From contig NZ_JAQIIX010000002.1 of the NCBI RefSeq assembly GCF_036946495.1, forward strand, positions 4,092,001-4,156,000: a stretch of DNA of 64,000 bases, in the 5' to 3' direction. Each line of letters starts with the position of its first letter. The first letter of the stretch is position 1. The DNA is from Mycolicibacterium neoaurum. Its GTDB lineage: Bacteria; Actinomycetota; Actinomycetes; Mycobacteriales; Mycobacteriaceae. Shown here piece after piece: positions 8,381 to 17,218 of the stretch. The notes under the pieces were generated by a model. It worked only from the letters and a program-made list of their open reading frames with translations. It was not told where the DNA came from and searched no databases. A program made the translations under genes and the position numbers.

Positions 8381-10435
8381 ATGACCGCCGCCGCCAGTAA
8401 AGCCCCCGCAGCCCCGATCCGGGTTGCTGCCGGGACTACCGCCGGGGCGGCGGTGCGCGAGGCGGGACTGCCCGAGCGCGGCGCCCCCGATGCCGTCGTG
8501 GTCGTCCGCGATGCCGACGGCCGGCTGCGCGACCTGAGCTGGACCCCGGATACCGACGTGGACGTCGAGCCGGTGGCCGCCGACACCGAGGACGGCCGCA
8601 GCGTCATCCGACACTCGTGCGCCCACGTGCTGGCGCAGGCGGTGCAGGAGCTGTTCCCGCAGGCCAAGCTCGGCATCGGCCCGCCCATCACCGACGGCTT
8701 CTACTACGACTTCGACGTCGCCGAACCGTTCACCCCCGAGGACCTGGCCAAGCTGGAGAAGCGAATGGCCAAGATCATCAAGGACGGTCAGCTGTTCTCG
8801 CGACGCGTCTACGAGTCCAAAGAGCAGGCGCGCGAAGAGCTTTCCGGCGAGCCCTACAAGCTCGAACTGGTCGACGACAAATCCGGTGCCGACGACCCGG
8901 AGGTGATGGAGGTCGGCGGCGATGAGTTGACCGCCTACGACAATCTGAATCCGCGCACCAAGGAACGCATCTGGGGCGACCTGTGCCGCGGCCCGCACAT
9001 CCCCACCACCCGCTACATCCCGGCGTTCAAACTGACCCGCAGCAGCGCTGCCTACTGGCGTGGCAATCAGGCCAACGCAAGCCTGCAGCGGGTGTACGGG
9101 ACCGCATGGGAATCCCAGGAAGCCCTCGACAAGCATCTCGAACTGATCGAGGAGGCCCAGCGTCGCGATCACCGCAAGCTCGGCGTCGAGCTGGACCTGT
9201 TCAGCTTCCCCGACGAGCTCGGCTCGGGTCTGCCGGTCTTCCACCCCAAGGGCGGCATCATCCGCAAAGAACTGGAGGACTACTCGCGGCGCAAGCACGA
9301 GCAGGCCGGCTACCAGTTCGTCAACACCCCGCACATCACCAAGGAAAACCTGTACATCACCTCGGGGCACCTGGAGTGGTACGCCGACGGCATGTTCCCG
9401 CCGATGCAGATCGACGCCGAATACAACGAGGACGGCACGGTCCGCAAGCCCGGCCAGGACTACTACCTCAAGCCGATGAACTGCCCCATGCACCACCTGA
9501 TCTACCGGTCCCGCGGACGTTCCTACCGCGAACTTCCGTTGCGGCTCTTCGAGTTCGGTTCGGTGTACCGGTACGAGAAGTCCGGCGTGGTGCACGGCCT
9601 GACCCGGGTGCGCGGCATGACCCAGGATGATGCGCACATCTACACCACCCGCGAGCAGATGCGCGACGAGCTGACCTCGCTGCTGCAGTTCGTCCTGGAC
9701 CTGCTGTCCGACTACGGCCTCGATGACTTCTACCTGGAGCTCTCGACCAGGGACCCGGAGAAGTCGGTGGGCTCGGACGAGCTGTGGGAGGAGGCTACCG
9801 CCACGCTGCGTGAGGTCGCCGAGACCTCCGGACTGGACCTGGTGCCCGATCCCGGAGGCGCGGCCTTCTACGGTCCCAAGATCTCGGTGCAGGTCAAGGA
9901 TGCGCTGGGCCGTAACTGGCAGATGTCGACCATCCAGCTCGATTTCAACATGCCCGACCGGTTCGAGTTGGAGTACACCGCCCCGGACGGCAGCCGGCAG
10001 CGCCCCGTGCTGATCCACCGCGCGCTATTCGGTTCCATCGAGCGGTTCTTCGGAGTGCTCACCGAGCATTACGCCGGCGCGTTCCCGGCGTGGCTCGCGC
10101 CCGTGCAGGTGGTCGGCGTGCCCGTCGCTGACGCACATCTTCCATACCTGGAAGATGTTGCCGCGCAACTGCGTTCCCGCGGTGTGCGGGTGGAGGTGGA
10201 CGGCAGCGACGACCGGATGGCCAAGAAGATCGTCAACCACACCAACCAGCGCGTGCCGTTCATGCTCCTCGCCGGTGACAAGGACGTCGACGCCGGCGCG
10301 GTCAGCTTCCGATTCGGTGACCGCACCCAGGTCAACGGGATTCCGCGCGCCGCCGCCGTCGACGCGATCGTGGACTGGATCGCCCGCCGCGAGAATGCCA
10401 CTCCCACCGCGGATCTGCTGTCGGTGCCGACATGA
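8381..10435 (+). CDS. thrS: threonyl-tRNA synthetase
   Basis: 684 residues. Charges tRNA-Thr. Domains in order: N-terminal TGS-like region (about 1-65); the editing domain with HSCAH (HxxxH) near residue 78 and CRGPH (CxxxH) near residue 205, the zinc/proofreading signature; the class II catalytic core with MNCPMHHLIY near residue 368, RGMTQDDAHIY and FHP/PMHH zinc-type residues; and the C-terminal anticodon-binding domain ending in VSFRFGDRTQVNGIP. A GAGGAG ribosome site precedes the ATG. It overlaps the HIT gene by 4 bases, so it heads or joins the phosphatidylinositol operon. Confidence 0.97.
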   Translation: MTAAASKAPAAPIRVAAGTTAGAAVREAGLPERGAPDAVVVVRDADGRLRDLSWTPDTDVDVEPVAADTEDGRSVIRHSCAHVLAQAVQELFPQAKLGIGPPITDGFYYDFDVAEPFTPEDLAKLEKRMAKIIKDGQLFSRRVYESKEQAREELSGEPYKLELVDDKSGADDPEVMEVGGDELTAYDNLNPRTKERIWGDLCRGPHIPTTRYIPAFKLTRSSAAYWRGNQANASLQRVYGTAWESQEALDKHLELIEEAQRRDHRKLGVELDLFSFPDELGSGLPVFHPKGGIIRKELEDYSRRKHEQAGYQFVNTPHITKENLYITSGHLEWYADGMFPPMQIDAEYNEDGTVRKPGQDYYLKPMNCPMHHLIYRSRGRSYRELPLRLFEFGSVYRYEKSGVVHGLTRVRGMTQDDAHIYTTREQMRDELTSLLQFVLDLLSDYGLDDFYLELSTRDPEKSVGSDELWEEATATLREVAETSGLDLVPDPGGAAFYGPKISVQVKDALGRNWQMSTIQLDFNMPDRFELEYTAPDGSRQRPVLIHRALFGSIERFFGVLTEHYAGAFPAWLAPVQVVGVPVADAHLPYLEDVAAQLRSRGVRVEVDGSDDRMAKKIVNHTNQRVPFMLLAGDKDVDAGAVSFRFGDRTQVNGIPRAAAVDAIVDWIARRENATPTADLLSVPT

Positions 10436-11016
10436 CAGAAGCCACCGACGGCAACGACGCGATCATCGACACCGGCGTCGGTGACCCGGACCATCTGCAG
10501 CGGCTGTGGACACCGCACCGGATGAGTTACATCGCCGAGTCGCCGATGAAGAAGGGTTCCGGTTCGGCGCTGTCGAAGGAACCGTTCACCGACATCCCAG
10601 GGATGTCGGACGAGGACGGCTTGATGGTGGCCCGCGGTGAACTGGTGTATGCGGTGCTGAACCTGTACCCGTACAACCCCGGCCATCTGATGGTGGTGCC
10701 GTATCGGCGGGTGTCCGAGTTGGAGGATCTGAGCACCGAGGAGACCGCCGAGCTGATGGCCTTCACCCAGAAAGCTATTCGGGTGATCAAGGCGGTATCG
10801 CGCCCGCACGGGTTCAACGTCGGGCTGAACCTCGGCACGTCGGCGGGCGGATCGCTGGCCGAACACCTGCACATGCACGTCGTGCCCCGCTGGGGCGGTG
10901 ACGCGAATTTCATCACCATCATCGGCGGGTCGAAGGTGATCCCGCAGCTGCTGAGCGAGACACGCACCCTACTGGCCGACGAGTGGGCCAGGCAGGCGGA
11001 GCAGTCCGGGCCATGA
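10432..11016 (+). CDS. HIT-family nucleotide phosphorylase/hydrolase (Rv2613c-like)
   Basis: 194 residues. The histidine triad HLHMHVV lies near residues 145-151, preceded by NLGTSAGGSLAEH. The N-terminal region includes LYPYNPGHLMVVPYR, the usual HIT core strand. The M. tuberculosis equivalent at this position, Rv2613c, is known as an AP4A phosphorylase; the same role here is inference from position and sequence. ATG start overlaps the thrS stop by 4 bases, and the stop overlaps the pgsA start by 4 bases. Confidence 0.9.
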   Translation: MTEATDGNDAIIDTGVGDPDHLQRLWTPHRMSYIAESPMKKGSGSALSKEPFTDIPGMSDEDGLMVARGELVYAVLNLYPYNPGHLMVVPYRRVSELEDLSTEETAELMAFTQKAIRVIKAVSRPHGFNVGLNLGTSAGGSLAEHLHMHVVPRWGGDANFITIIGGSKVIPQLLSETRTLLADEWARQAEQSGP

Positions 11017-11663
11017 GCAACTTCTACCTGATGACCCGGGCTGCCTACACCAAGATTTCGGGACCGGTGGCCAGGGCGGCTCTGCGCACCGGCCTCACCC
11101 CGGACAGCATCACCATCCTGGGTACCGCCGGCTCCATCGTGGCGGCACTCACGCTGTACCCGATGGGGCAGCTGTGGTGGGGCTCGGTGGCGGTCTTCTT
11201 CTTCGTGCTGGCCGACATGCTCGACGGGGCGATGGCCCGAGAGCGCGGTGGCGGAACGCGATTCGGCGCCGTGCTGGACGCGACCTGCGACCGGCTCAGC
11301 GACGGTGCGATATTCGGCGGACTGGTGTGGTGGGCGGCCTTCGGCGCCCATGACACCGCCCTGGTGGTGGCCGGTCTGATCTGCTTGGTCACCTCTCAGG
11401 TCATCTCCTATATCAAGGCCCGCGCCGAGGCCAGTGGGCTGCGCGGTGACGGTGGCATCATCGAGCGCCCCGAACGGCTGGTCATCGTGCTGATGGGCGC
11501 CGGGTTCGCCGGGCTCTTCGGGTTGCCGGTGTTGCTCGACATCGCCATGTGGTTGCTCGCCGCGGCCAGCCTCGTGACGGTGGCGCAGCGGTTGCATGCC
11601 GTGCGCACCTCGCCGGGCGCCATGGAGCCCCTGCCGGCGAAACCCGCCGAGGACGGTCAGTGA
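11013..11663 (+). CDS. pgsA: phosphatidylinositol phosphate synthase (CDP-alcohol phosphatidyltransferase)
   Basis: 216 residues, ATG chosen because it overlaps the HIT stop (ATGA); a longer frame starts inside the HIT gene. Makes phosphatidylinositol phosphate from CDP-diacylglycerol and inositol phosphate at the membrane, the first step towards PIMs and lipoarabinomannan. The CDP-alcohol phosphotransferase signature D-x2-D-G-x2-A-R-x8-G-x3-D-x3-D is intact at about residues 68-92 (DMLDGAMARERGGG...GAVLDATCD). Several hydrophobic helices fill the rest. Followed directly by the PIM acyltransferase and pimA, matching Rv2612c-Rv2610c. Confidence 0.95.
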   Translation: MSNFYLMTRAAYTKISGPVARAALRTGLTPDSITILGTAGSIVAALTLYPMGQLWWGSVAVFFFVLADMLDGAMARERGGGTRFGAVLDATCDRLSDGAIFGGLVWWAAFGAHDTALVVAGLICLVTSQVISYIKARAEASGLRGDGGIIERPERLVIVLMGAGFAGLFGLPVLLDIAMWLLAAASLVTVAQRLHAVRTSPGAMEPLPAKPAEDGQ

Positions 11664-12610
11664 GCACGCCATCGGCGGGACTGCCGAATGTCCGCGGCTT
11701 CCGGGTGCCCCTCGGGGGTCAGCTGTCGGACCTGGGATACGCGGCCGGTTGGCAGCTGGTGCGCGCCATGCCGGAGTTCGCCGCCCGCAACATGTTCGAT
11801 GCCGGTGCGCTGTACGCCGCGCGCGGCGGTGGACCGGCCCAGTTGCGCAAGAACTTGGCGCGTGTCATCGGTGTGCCGCCCGCGCAGGTGCCCGACTCCC
11901 TGGTGCGCGCCTCATTGGCCTCCTACGGTCGGTACTGGCGCGAGGCATTCCGGTTGCCGTCGATGGATCATGTCGCGGTGGCTGCGCGGGTACAGGATCG
12001 CGTAGCGGGTCATCACCACGTCGAGACGGCGCTGCAGGCCGGCCGCGGAGTGGTCCTGGCCCTTCCGCACAGCGGTAACTGGGATATCGCCGGGGTGTGG
12101 TTGACCAACACCTACGGCAGATTCGCCACCGTTGCCGAGCGTCTGAAACCCGAGTCGCTGTACCAGCGTTTCGTCGACTACCGGGAAAGCCTGGGCTTCG
12201 AGGTGCTCCCGCTGACCGGTGGCGCGCGTCCGCCCGCCGAGGTCTTGGCCGACCGGTTGCGTGACAACGGCCTGGTGTGCCTGATGTCGGACCGCGACTT
12301 GACCCGGTCCGGGGTGCAGGTCGAGTTCTTCGGTGAGGCGACCCGGCTGCCGGGTGGGCCTGCCAGATTGGCGTGTGAGACCGGGGCCGCCCTGCTGCCG
12401 GTGCACACCTGGTTCGAGAACGACGGTTGGGGACTGCGGATTCACGCCCCGCTGAACACCTCGTCCGGCGATATCGGTGCCATCACCCAGGAATTGGCCC
12501 GTCACTTCCAGTCCGGTATCGCCGAGCATCCCGCTGATTGGCACATGCTGCAGCCGCAGTGGCTCGCCGATCTGTCGGCCGAACGCCGCGCTCGCCTCGA
12601 AGGACACTAG
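11660..12610 (+). CDS. patA: phosphatidylinositol mannoside acyltransferase (PatA-like, Rv2611c)
   Basis: 316 residues from the GTG at 11660, which overlaps the pgsA stop by 4 bases; the longer frame begins inside pgsA. Belongs to the LpxL/HtrB-like acyltransferases; the mycobacterial enzyme moves palmitoyl to the 6-position of the mannose on PIM. The catalytic HxxxxD/E-type motif is LPHSGNWD near residue 135, with SDRDL and the ACETGAALLPVHTW region downstream. It acts on the cytoplasmic face of the plasma membrane. Eight bases separate it from pimA. Confidence 0.93.
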   Translation: MSTPSAGLPNVRGFRVPLGGQLSDLGYAAGWQLVRAMPEFAARNMFDAGALYAARGGGPAQLRKNLARVIGVPPAQVPDSLVRASLASYGRYWREAFRLPSMDHVAVAARVQDRVAGHHHVETALQAGRGVVLALPHSGNWDIAGVWLTNTYGRFATVAERLKPESLYQRFVDYRESLGFEVLPLTGGARPPAEVLADRLRDNGLVCLMSDRDLTRSGVQVEFFGEATRLPGGPARLACETGAALLPVHTWFENDGWGLRIHAPLNTSSGDIGAITQELARHFQSGIAEHPADWHMLQPQWLADLSAERRARLEGH

Positions 12611-12618
12611 GGGAGCGC

Positions 12619-13764
12619 ATGCGCATCGGGATGGTGTGCCCGTACTCGTTCGACGTACACGGTGGCGTCCAGGCGCACGTGTTGCAGTTGGCCGAAGTCT
12701 TCCGCGCCCAGGGGCACGAGGTCAGTGTGCTCGCTCCGGCCTCCCCGCATGTCACCCTGCCCGATTACGTCGTGTCCGGTGGCCGGGCCGTCCCGATCCC
12801 GTACAACGGGTCGGTGGCGCGCCTGCGGTTCGGCCCGGCCACTCATCGCAAGGTCAAACGGTGGCTCATCGACGGCCGGTTCGACGTGCTGCACCTGCAC
12901 GAACCGAACGCCCCGAGCGTCTCGATGCTCGCCTTGATGGTCGCCGAGGGGCCGATCGTGGCCACCTTCCACACCTCGACCACCAAATCGTTGACGCTCA
13001 GTGTCTTTCAGGGCATGCTGCGCCCGTTGAACGAGAAGATCGTCGGCCGCATCGCGGTATCCGATCTGGCCAGGCGCTGGCAGATGGAGGCCCTCGGCTC
13101 GGATGCGGTGGAGATTCCCAACGGGCTCAACGTCGCCGAGTTCGCCGACGCGCCGATGCTGGACGGTTATCCACGGCCGGGGCGCGCCGTCCTGTTTCTC
13201 GGTCGCTTCGACGAGCCACGGAAGGGGATGGCCGTGCTGTTGGGGGCATTGCCGCGGCTCGTCGAGCGGTTCCCCGATATCGAGGTGTTGATCGTCGGTC
13301 GTGGTGACGAGGCCGAATTGTCCGAGCGCGCCGGCGAATACGCGGGTAATCTGCGTTTCCTCGGCGCGGTGGACGATGCGACGAAGGCGTCGGCGCTGCG
13401 CAGCGCCGACGTGTACTGCGCACCCAATACCGGCGGTGAGAGCTTCGGCATCGTCCTTGTCGAGGCGATGGCGGCAGGCACCGCGGTGGTCGCCAGCGAT
13501 CTGGACGCCTTCCACCGCGTGCTCGAAGGTGGCGCCGCCGGACGGTTGGTGCCCGTCGATGACGCCGATGCACTGGCCGACGGCCTGATCGAGGTGCTCA
13601 GCGACGACGAGGCCCGGCACGGTTACGTCGTCGCCGCCGGCGCGGCCGTGCGCCGCTACGACTGGTCGGTGGTGGCCGGCGAGATCATGCGCGTGTACGA
13701 GACGGTGAGCGGTTCCGGTAACAAGGTTCAGGTCGCAGGCACGGCGGGCCGGAGCACCGCATGA
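12619..13764 (+). CDS. pimA: phosphatidylinositol alpha-mannosyltransferase
   Basis: 381 residues; ATG 8 bases after patA with GGGAG upstream. GT4, GT-B fold enzyme that adds the first mannose from GDP-mannose to phosphatidylinositol. N-terminal Rossmann half shows SFDVHGGVQAH (acceptor-side glycine loop) and HLHEPNAPS. The C-terminal half carries FLGRFDEPRKGM and the nucleotide-sugar site GESFGIVLVEAMAAGT (E-x7-E) near residues 273-288. Amphipathic basic segments (HRKVKRW) fit peripheral membrane binding. The stop overlaps the Nudix start by 4 bases. Confidence 0.96.
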   Translation: MRIGMVCPYSFDVHGGVQAHVLQLAEVFRAQGHEVSVLAPASPHVTLPDYVVSGGRAVPIPYNGSVARLRFGPATHRKVKRWLIDGRFDVLHLHEPNAPSVSMLALMVAEGPIVATFHTSTTKSLTLSVFQGMLRPLNEKIVGRIAVSDLARRWQMEALGSDAVEIPNGLNVAEFADAPMLDGYPRPGRAVLFLGRFDEPRKGMAVLLGALPRLVERFPDIEVLIVGRGDEAELSERAGEYAGNLRFLGAVDDATKASALRSADVYCAPNTGGESFGIVLVEAMAAGTAVVASDLDAFHRVLEGGAAGRLVPVDDADALADGLIEVLSDDEARHGYVVAAGAAVRRYDWSVVAGEIMRVYETVSGSGNKVQVAGTAGRSTA

Positions 13765-14783
13765 TGATCTGGCTGGTGGTGCTGCTGGTGGTGCTGGGTG
13801 CGGCCATACTGCTCACCGGCAGCTGGGCGTATCTGACCGCCAACAGACTCGACCGGCTGCACGTTCGCTACGACCTGTCCTGGCAGGCCCTGGATGCGGC
13901 GCTGGCCCGCCGTGCCGTGGTGGCGCGGGCGGTCGCCATCGACGCCTACGGGCACGGTCCGCAGGCGCAGCGGCTGGCAGCCCTTGCCGATGCGGCCGAA
14001 CGCGCCGACCGCCCGTCCCGGGAGGTCGCCGAGAACGCGCTCTCGGCAGCGCTGACATTGGTGGACCCGGCGGTCCTGCCCGCGGCCTTGGTCGCCGAAC
14101 TGGCCGATGCCGAGGCGCGGGTCCTGCTGGCCCGCCGCTTCCACAACGATGCGGTGCGCGACACACTGGCACTGCGCGAACGCCCCATGGTGCGGCTGCT
14201 GCATCTCGGCGGCACCGCCGCGCTGCCCACATATTTCGAGATCGCCGAGCGCGCGGGCCTGGCCGCGCGCCACGGTGCCGCCCAACGGGTGTCGGCCCGG
14301 ATCGTCCTGCTCGACGAGGACGGCCAGGTATTGCTGTTCCGCGGTTCGGACCCCGCCGGCGACGGCAGCCGACGCTGGTGGTTCACCGTCGGCGGGGCGG
14401 TGGAGCCGGGTGAGGAGCTTGCTGATGCCGCGGCGCGAGAGCTGTTCGAGGAGACCGGCCTGCGGGTGCCGGCGGCGGAACTGGTCGGACCGGTCTGGCG
14501 TCGGGATGCGCTCATCGATTTCAACGGGTCGGTGATGCGCAGCGAGGAACATTTCTTCGTGCACCGCACTCGGCGCTTCGACCCGTCCAGCGCCGGTCAC
14601 AACGAGCTGGAGCGCCGCTACATTCAAGGCCATCGCTGGTGCGATGCGACAATGATCGCCGAGCTGGACGCCAACGGAGAAACCGTCTACCCCCGACAGC
14701 TCGGCGCGTTGCTGGCCAGGGCCGGTGAGCTCGCCGATGTACGGGGAGCGGGACCGGGAACGCAGCCTCAGATCATTCGCTGA
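13761..14783 (+). CDS. membrane-anchored Nudix hydrolase (Rv2609c-like)
   Basis: 340 residues. An N-terminal hydrophobic helix (about residues 3-25) anchors the protein; a helical region of about 120 residues follows, then the Nudix domain. The Nudix box G-x5-E-x7-R-E-L-x-E-E-x-G-L is complete near residues 210-233 (GGAVEPGEEL through REL-F-EETGL). The substrate is unknown; nucleotide-sugar or other diphosphates are possible in view of the PIM operon context (inference). It is the last gene of the operon; its stop codon lies inside the hairpin at 14761-14790. Confidence 0.88.
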   Translation: MMIWLVVLLVVLGAAILLTGSWAYLTANRLDRLHVRYDLSWQALDAALARRAVVARAVAIDAYGHGPQAQRLAALADAAERADRPSREVAENALSAALTLVDPAVLPAALVAELADAEARVLLARRFHNDAVRDTLALRERPMVRLLHLGGTAALPTYFEIAERAGLAARHGAAQRVSARIVLLDEDGQVLLFRGSDPAGDGSRRWWFTVGGAVEPGEELADAAARELFEETGLRVPAAELVGPVWRRDALIDFNGSVMRSEEHFFVHRTRRFDPSSAGHNELERRYIQGHRWCDATMIAELDANGETVYPRQLGALLARAGELADVRGAGPGTQPQIIR

Positions 14784-14790
14784 GGCTGCG
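14761..14790 (+). terminator. intrinsic-type hairpin at end of the PIM operon
   Basis: A perfect 10-base-pair stem, CGCAGCCTCA and TGAGGCTGCG, around a 10-base loop, followed by a T-rich stretch (GATTCAATTGTTTT). The Nudix stop codon TGA is the first triplet of the right arm. The downstream T run is interrupted but richer in T than is usual for this genome. Confidence 0.75.
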
Positions 14791-14815
14791 GATTCAATTG
14801 TTTTGGTGCCACCTT

Positions 14816-14821
14816 TAGACT
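14816..14821 (+). promoter_or_regulatory. -10 box for pdxS operon
   Basis: TAGACT, 29 bases before the pdxS ATG. TTCAAT at 14793-14798 lies 17 bases upstream and matches TTGACA weakly. The same TAGACT hexamer precedes yebC and aspS in this window. Confidence 0.5.
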
Positions 14822-14850
14822 GGATCGGTACCTGAGTGGAGGAGATTGCG

Positions 14851-15753
14851 ATGGAATTCGGCGAGCAGGGCAGCCAGACCGGTACCGCGCGGGTGAAGCG
14901 CGGGATGGCCGAGATGCTCAAGGGCGGCGTCATCATGGATGTCGTCACCCCCGAGCAGGCGCGTATCGCCGAAGCCGCGGGCGCCGTCGCGGTGATGGCC
15001 CTGGAGCGGGTGCCCGCCGACATCCGCGCCCAGGGTGGTGTCTCGCGGATGAGCGACCCGGACATGATCGAGGGCATCATCGACGCGGTCACCATCCCGG
15101 TGATGGCCAAGGTGCGGATCGGCCATTTCGTCGAGGCGCAGATTCTGCAGAGCCTCGGTGTCGACTACATCGACGAGTCCGAGGTGCTGACCCCGGCCGA
15201 TTACACCAACCACATCGACAAGTGGCGGTTCACCGTTCCGTTCGTGTGTGGGGCGACCAACCTCGGCGAGGCGCTGCGCCGGATCACCGAGGGCGCGGCG
15301 ATGATCCGCTCCAAGGGCGAGGCCGGAACCGGTGACGTCTCCAATGCCACCACCCACATGCGCAAGATCGGTGGCGAGATCCGCCGCCTCACCTCCCTGA
15401 GCGAGGACGAGTTGTTCGTCGCCGCCAAGGAATTGCAGGCGCCCTACGACCTGGTGGTCGAGGTGGCCAAGGCGGGCAAGTTGCCGGTCACGCTCTTCAC
15501 CGCCGGTGGCATCGCGACACCGGCTGATGCGGCGATGATGATGCAGCTCGGCGCCGAGGGCGTCTTCGTCGGGTCGGGCATCTTCAAGTCCGGTGATCCG
15601 GCCGCGCGCGCCGCGGCGATCGTCAAGGCCACCACCTTCTACGACGATCCCGACGTGCTGGCCAAGGTCTCGCGCGGGCTGGGGGAGGCCATGGTCGGTA
15701 TCAACGTCGACGACATCCCGGCACCGCATCGGCTCGCCGAACGCGGCTGGTAG
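14851..15753 (+). CDS. pdxS: pyridoxal 5'-phosphate synthase, synthase subunit
   Basis: 300 residues from the ATG at 14851, chosen because GGAGGAG lies 6 bases upstream; a GTG at 14836 would put that ribosome site inside the gene. PdxS condenses ribose/ribulose 5-phosphate, glyceraldehyde 3-phosphate and ammonia to PLP. The TIM-barrel landmarks are present: MDVVTPEQARIAE, the first Schiff-base lysine in IPVMAKVRIGH, and the second in IRSKGEAGTGD. The partner pdxT is two genes downstream. Family size is normal. Confidence 0.97.
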   Translation: MEFGEQGSQTGTARVKRGMAEMLKGGVIMDVVTPEQARIAEAAGAVAVMALERVPADIRAQGGVSRMSDPDMIEGIIDAVTIPVMAKVRIGHFVEAQILQSLGVDYIDESEVLTPADYTNHIDKWRFTVPFVCGATNLGEALRRITEGAAMIRSKGEAGTGDVSNATTHMRKIGGEIRRLTSLSEDELFVAAKELQAPYDLVVEVAKAGKLPVTLFTAGGIATPADAAMMMQLGAEGVFVGSGIFKSGDPAARAAAIVKATTFYDDPDVLAKVSRGLGEAMVGINVDDIPAPHRLAERGW

Positions 15754-15788
15754 CCGGTGATGAGCGCTTGCGCGAAGAGCGGACGATA

Positions 15789-16637
15789 GTGGCGATCGAA
15801 GAGATCCTCGACCTGGAACAGATCGAGGTCAACATCTATCGCGGGGGTGTGTTCAGCCCCGAATCGGGTTTCCTGCAACGCACATTCGGTGGTCACGTGG
15901 CGGGCCAGTCGCTGGTGTCAGCGGTCCGGACCGTCGACCCGAAATTCCAGGTGCACTCTCTGCACGGGTATTTCCTGAAGGGCGGTGACGCACGGTCGCC
16001 GACGGTGTACAGCGTCGAACGGCTTCGTGACGGCGGTTCGTTCTGCACCCGCCGGGTTTCGGCGATCCAGCACGGCGAGACCATCTTCTCGATGTCGGCA
16101 TCGTTCCAGACCGATCAGAGCGGTATCGAGCATCAGGACGTCATGCCGACGGCCCCGCCGCCGGACGATATCCCCGACTTCAAGTCGGTCAGCCGGGTCT
16201 TCGACGATGCCAGCTTCCGGCAGTTCGACGAGTGGGATGTCCGCATCGTGCCGCGCGATCAAACCAATCTGTTGCCGGGCAAGGCATCTCAACAGCAGGT
16301 GTGGTTCCGCCACCGTGACCCGCTGCCCGACGATCCGGTGCTGCACATCTGTGCGCTGGCCTACCTGTCGGACCTGACCCTGCTGGGTTCGGCGCAGGTG
16401 AACCATCCCGACGAGCGCAAACACCTGATGATCGCCTCGCTGGACCACGCGATGTGGTTCATGCGCCCGTTCCGCGCCGACGAGTGGCTGCTCTACGACC
16501 AGTCCTCACCCTCGGCCTGCGGTGGGCGTGCGCTGACCGAGGGCAAGCTGTTCAACCAGTACGGCGAGATGGTTGCCTCGGTGATGCAGGAGGGACTGAC
16601 CCGCTATCAGCGCGATTTCGTCCCGGCCGCGAAGTGA
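15789..16637 (+). CDS. tesB: acyl-CoA thioesterase II
   Basis: 282 residues from the GTG at 15789; another in-frame start lies 21 bases upstream at 15768. Double-hotdog thioesterase that hydrolyses medium/long acyl-CoAs. Seen are FGGHVAGQSLVSA, VHSLHGYFLKGGD, the DQTNLLPGK and WFRHRDPLPDD stretches, LTLLGSAQ and, in the second half, LDHAMWFMRPFRADEWLLYDQ (only its ends are needed for recognition). It sits between pdxS and pdxT, as Rv2605c does in M. tuberculosis, and overlaps pdxT by 4 bases. Confidence 0.93.
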   Translation: MAIEEILDLEQIEVNIYRGGVFSPESGFLQRTFGGHVAGQSLVSAVRTVDPKFQVHSLHGYFLKGGDARSPTVYSVERLRDGGSFCTRRVSAIQHGETIFSMSASFQTDQSGIEHQDVMPTAPPPDDIPDFKSVSRVFDDASFRQFDEWDVRIVPRDQTNLLPGKASQQQVWFRHRDPLPDDPVLHICALAYLSDLTLLGSAQVNHPDERKHLMIASLDHAMWFMRPFRADEWLLYDQSSPSACGGRALTEGKLFNQYGEMVASVMQEGLTRYQRDFVPAAK

Positions 16638-17218
16638 CGGTGCGGGTCGGGGTTCTCGCGCTGCAGGGTGACACCCGCGAACACCTCGCGGCGCTCACCG
16701 AGGCCGGCGCGCAGGCCTGTACGGTGCGCCGGCTGACCGAATTGGATTCGGTGGACGCATTGGTCATCCCGGGTGGCGAGTCCACCGCGATGAGTCACCT
16801 GCTGCGTGAGTTCGAACTGCTCGAACCGTTGCGGGCCCGCCTTGCCGACGGGATGCCCGCCTATGGATCGTGTGCAGGGATGATCCTGCTGGCCACCGAG
16901 ATCCTCGACGCCGGGGTGCCCGGCCGTGAGGCACTGGCGCTGCACGGCATCGATATCACGGTGCGCCGCAACGCCTTCGGGCGCCAGGTCGATTCCTTTG
17001 AAGAGTCCATCCCGTTCGCCGGGCTGGATTCCGACGTGCACGCCGTCTTCATCCGCGCACCGTGGGTTGAGCGCGTCGGACCCGGGGTCGAGGTACTGGC
17101 CACCGCCGCGGGCCATCCGGTGGCGGTGCGCCAGGGCAAAGTGCTCGCGACGTCATTCCATCCCGAGGTGACCGGCGACCGCCGGGTGCATGCGATGTTC
17201 GTCGACTCGCTGCGCTGA
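16634..17218 (+). CDS. pdxT: pyridoxal 5'-phosphate synthase, glutaminase subunit
   Basis: 194 residues from the GTG that overlaps the tesB stop; GTG at 16640 is an alternative. The class I-type glutaminase feeds ammonia to PdxS. VGVLALQGD at the start, PGGESTAMS, the nucleophile in YGSCAGMILLA (cysteine near residue 80) and the FHPE dyad (near residues 175-178) are all present, so the triad is intact. Together with pdxS it forms the PLP synthase complex; PLP is needed by glgP and gabT elsewhere in the window. Confidence 0.96.
   Translation: MTVRVGVLALQGDTREHLAALTEAGAQACTVRRLTELDSVDALVIPGGESTAMSHLLREFELLEPLRARLADGMPAYGSCAGMILLATEILDAGVPGREALALHGIDITVRRNAFGRQVDSFEESIPFAGLDSDVHAVFIRAPWVERVGPGVEVLATAAGHPVAVRQGKVLATSFHPEVTGDRRVHAMFVDSLR

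Noticed and set aside
8225..10018. 597-codon minus-strand frame opposite thrS
   Set aside because: Antisense shadow of a fully recognised synthetase; no motifs.
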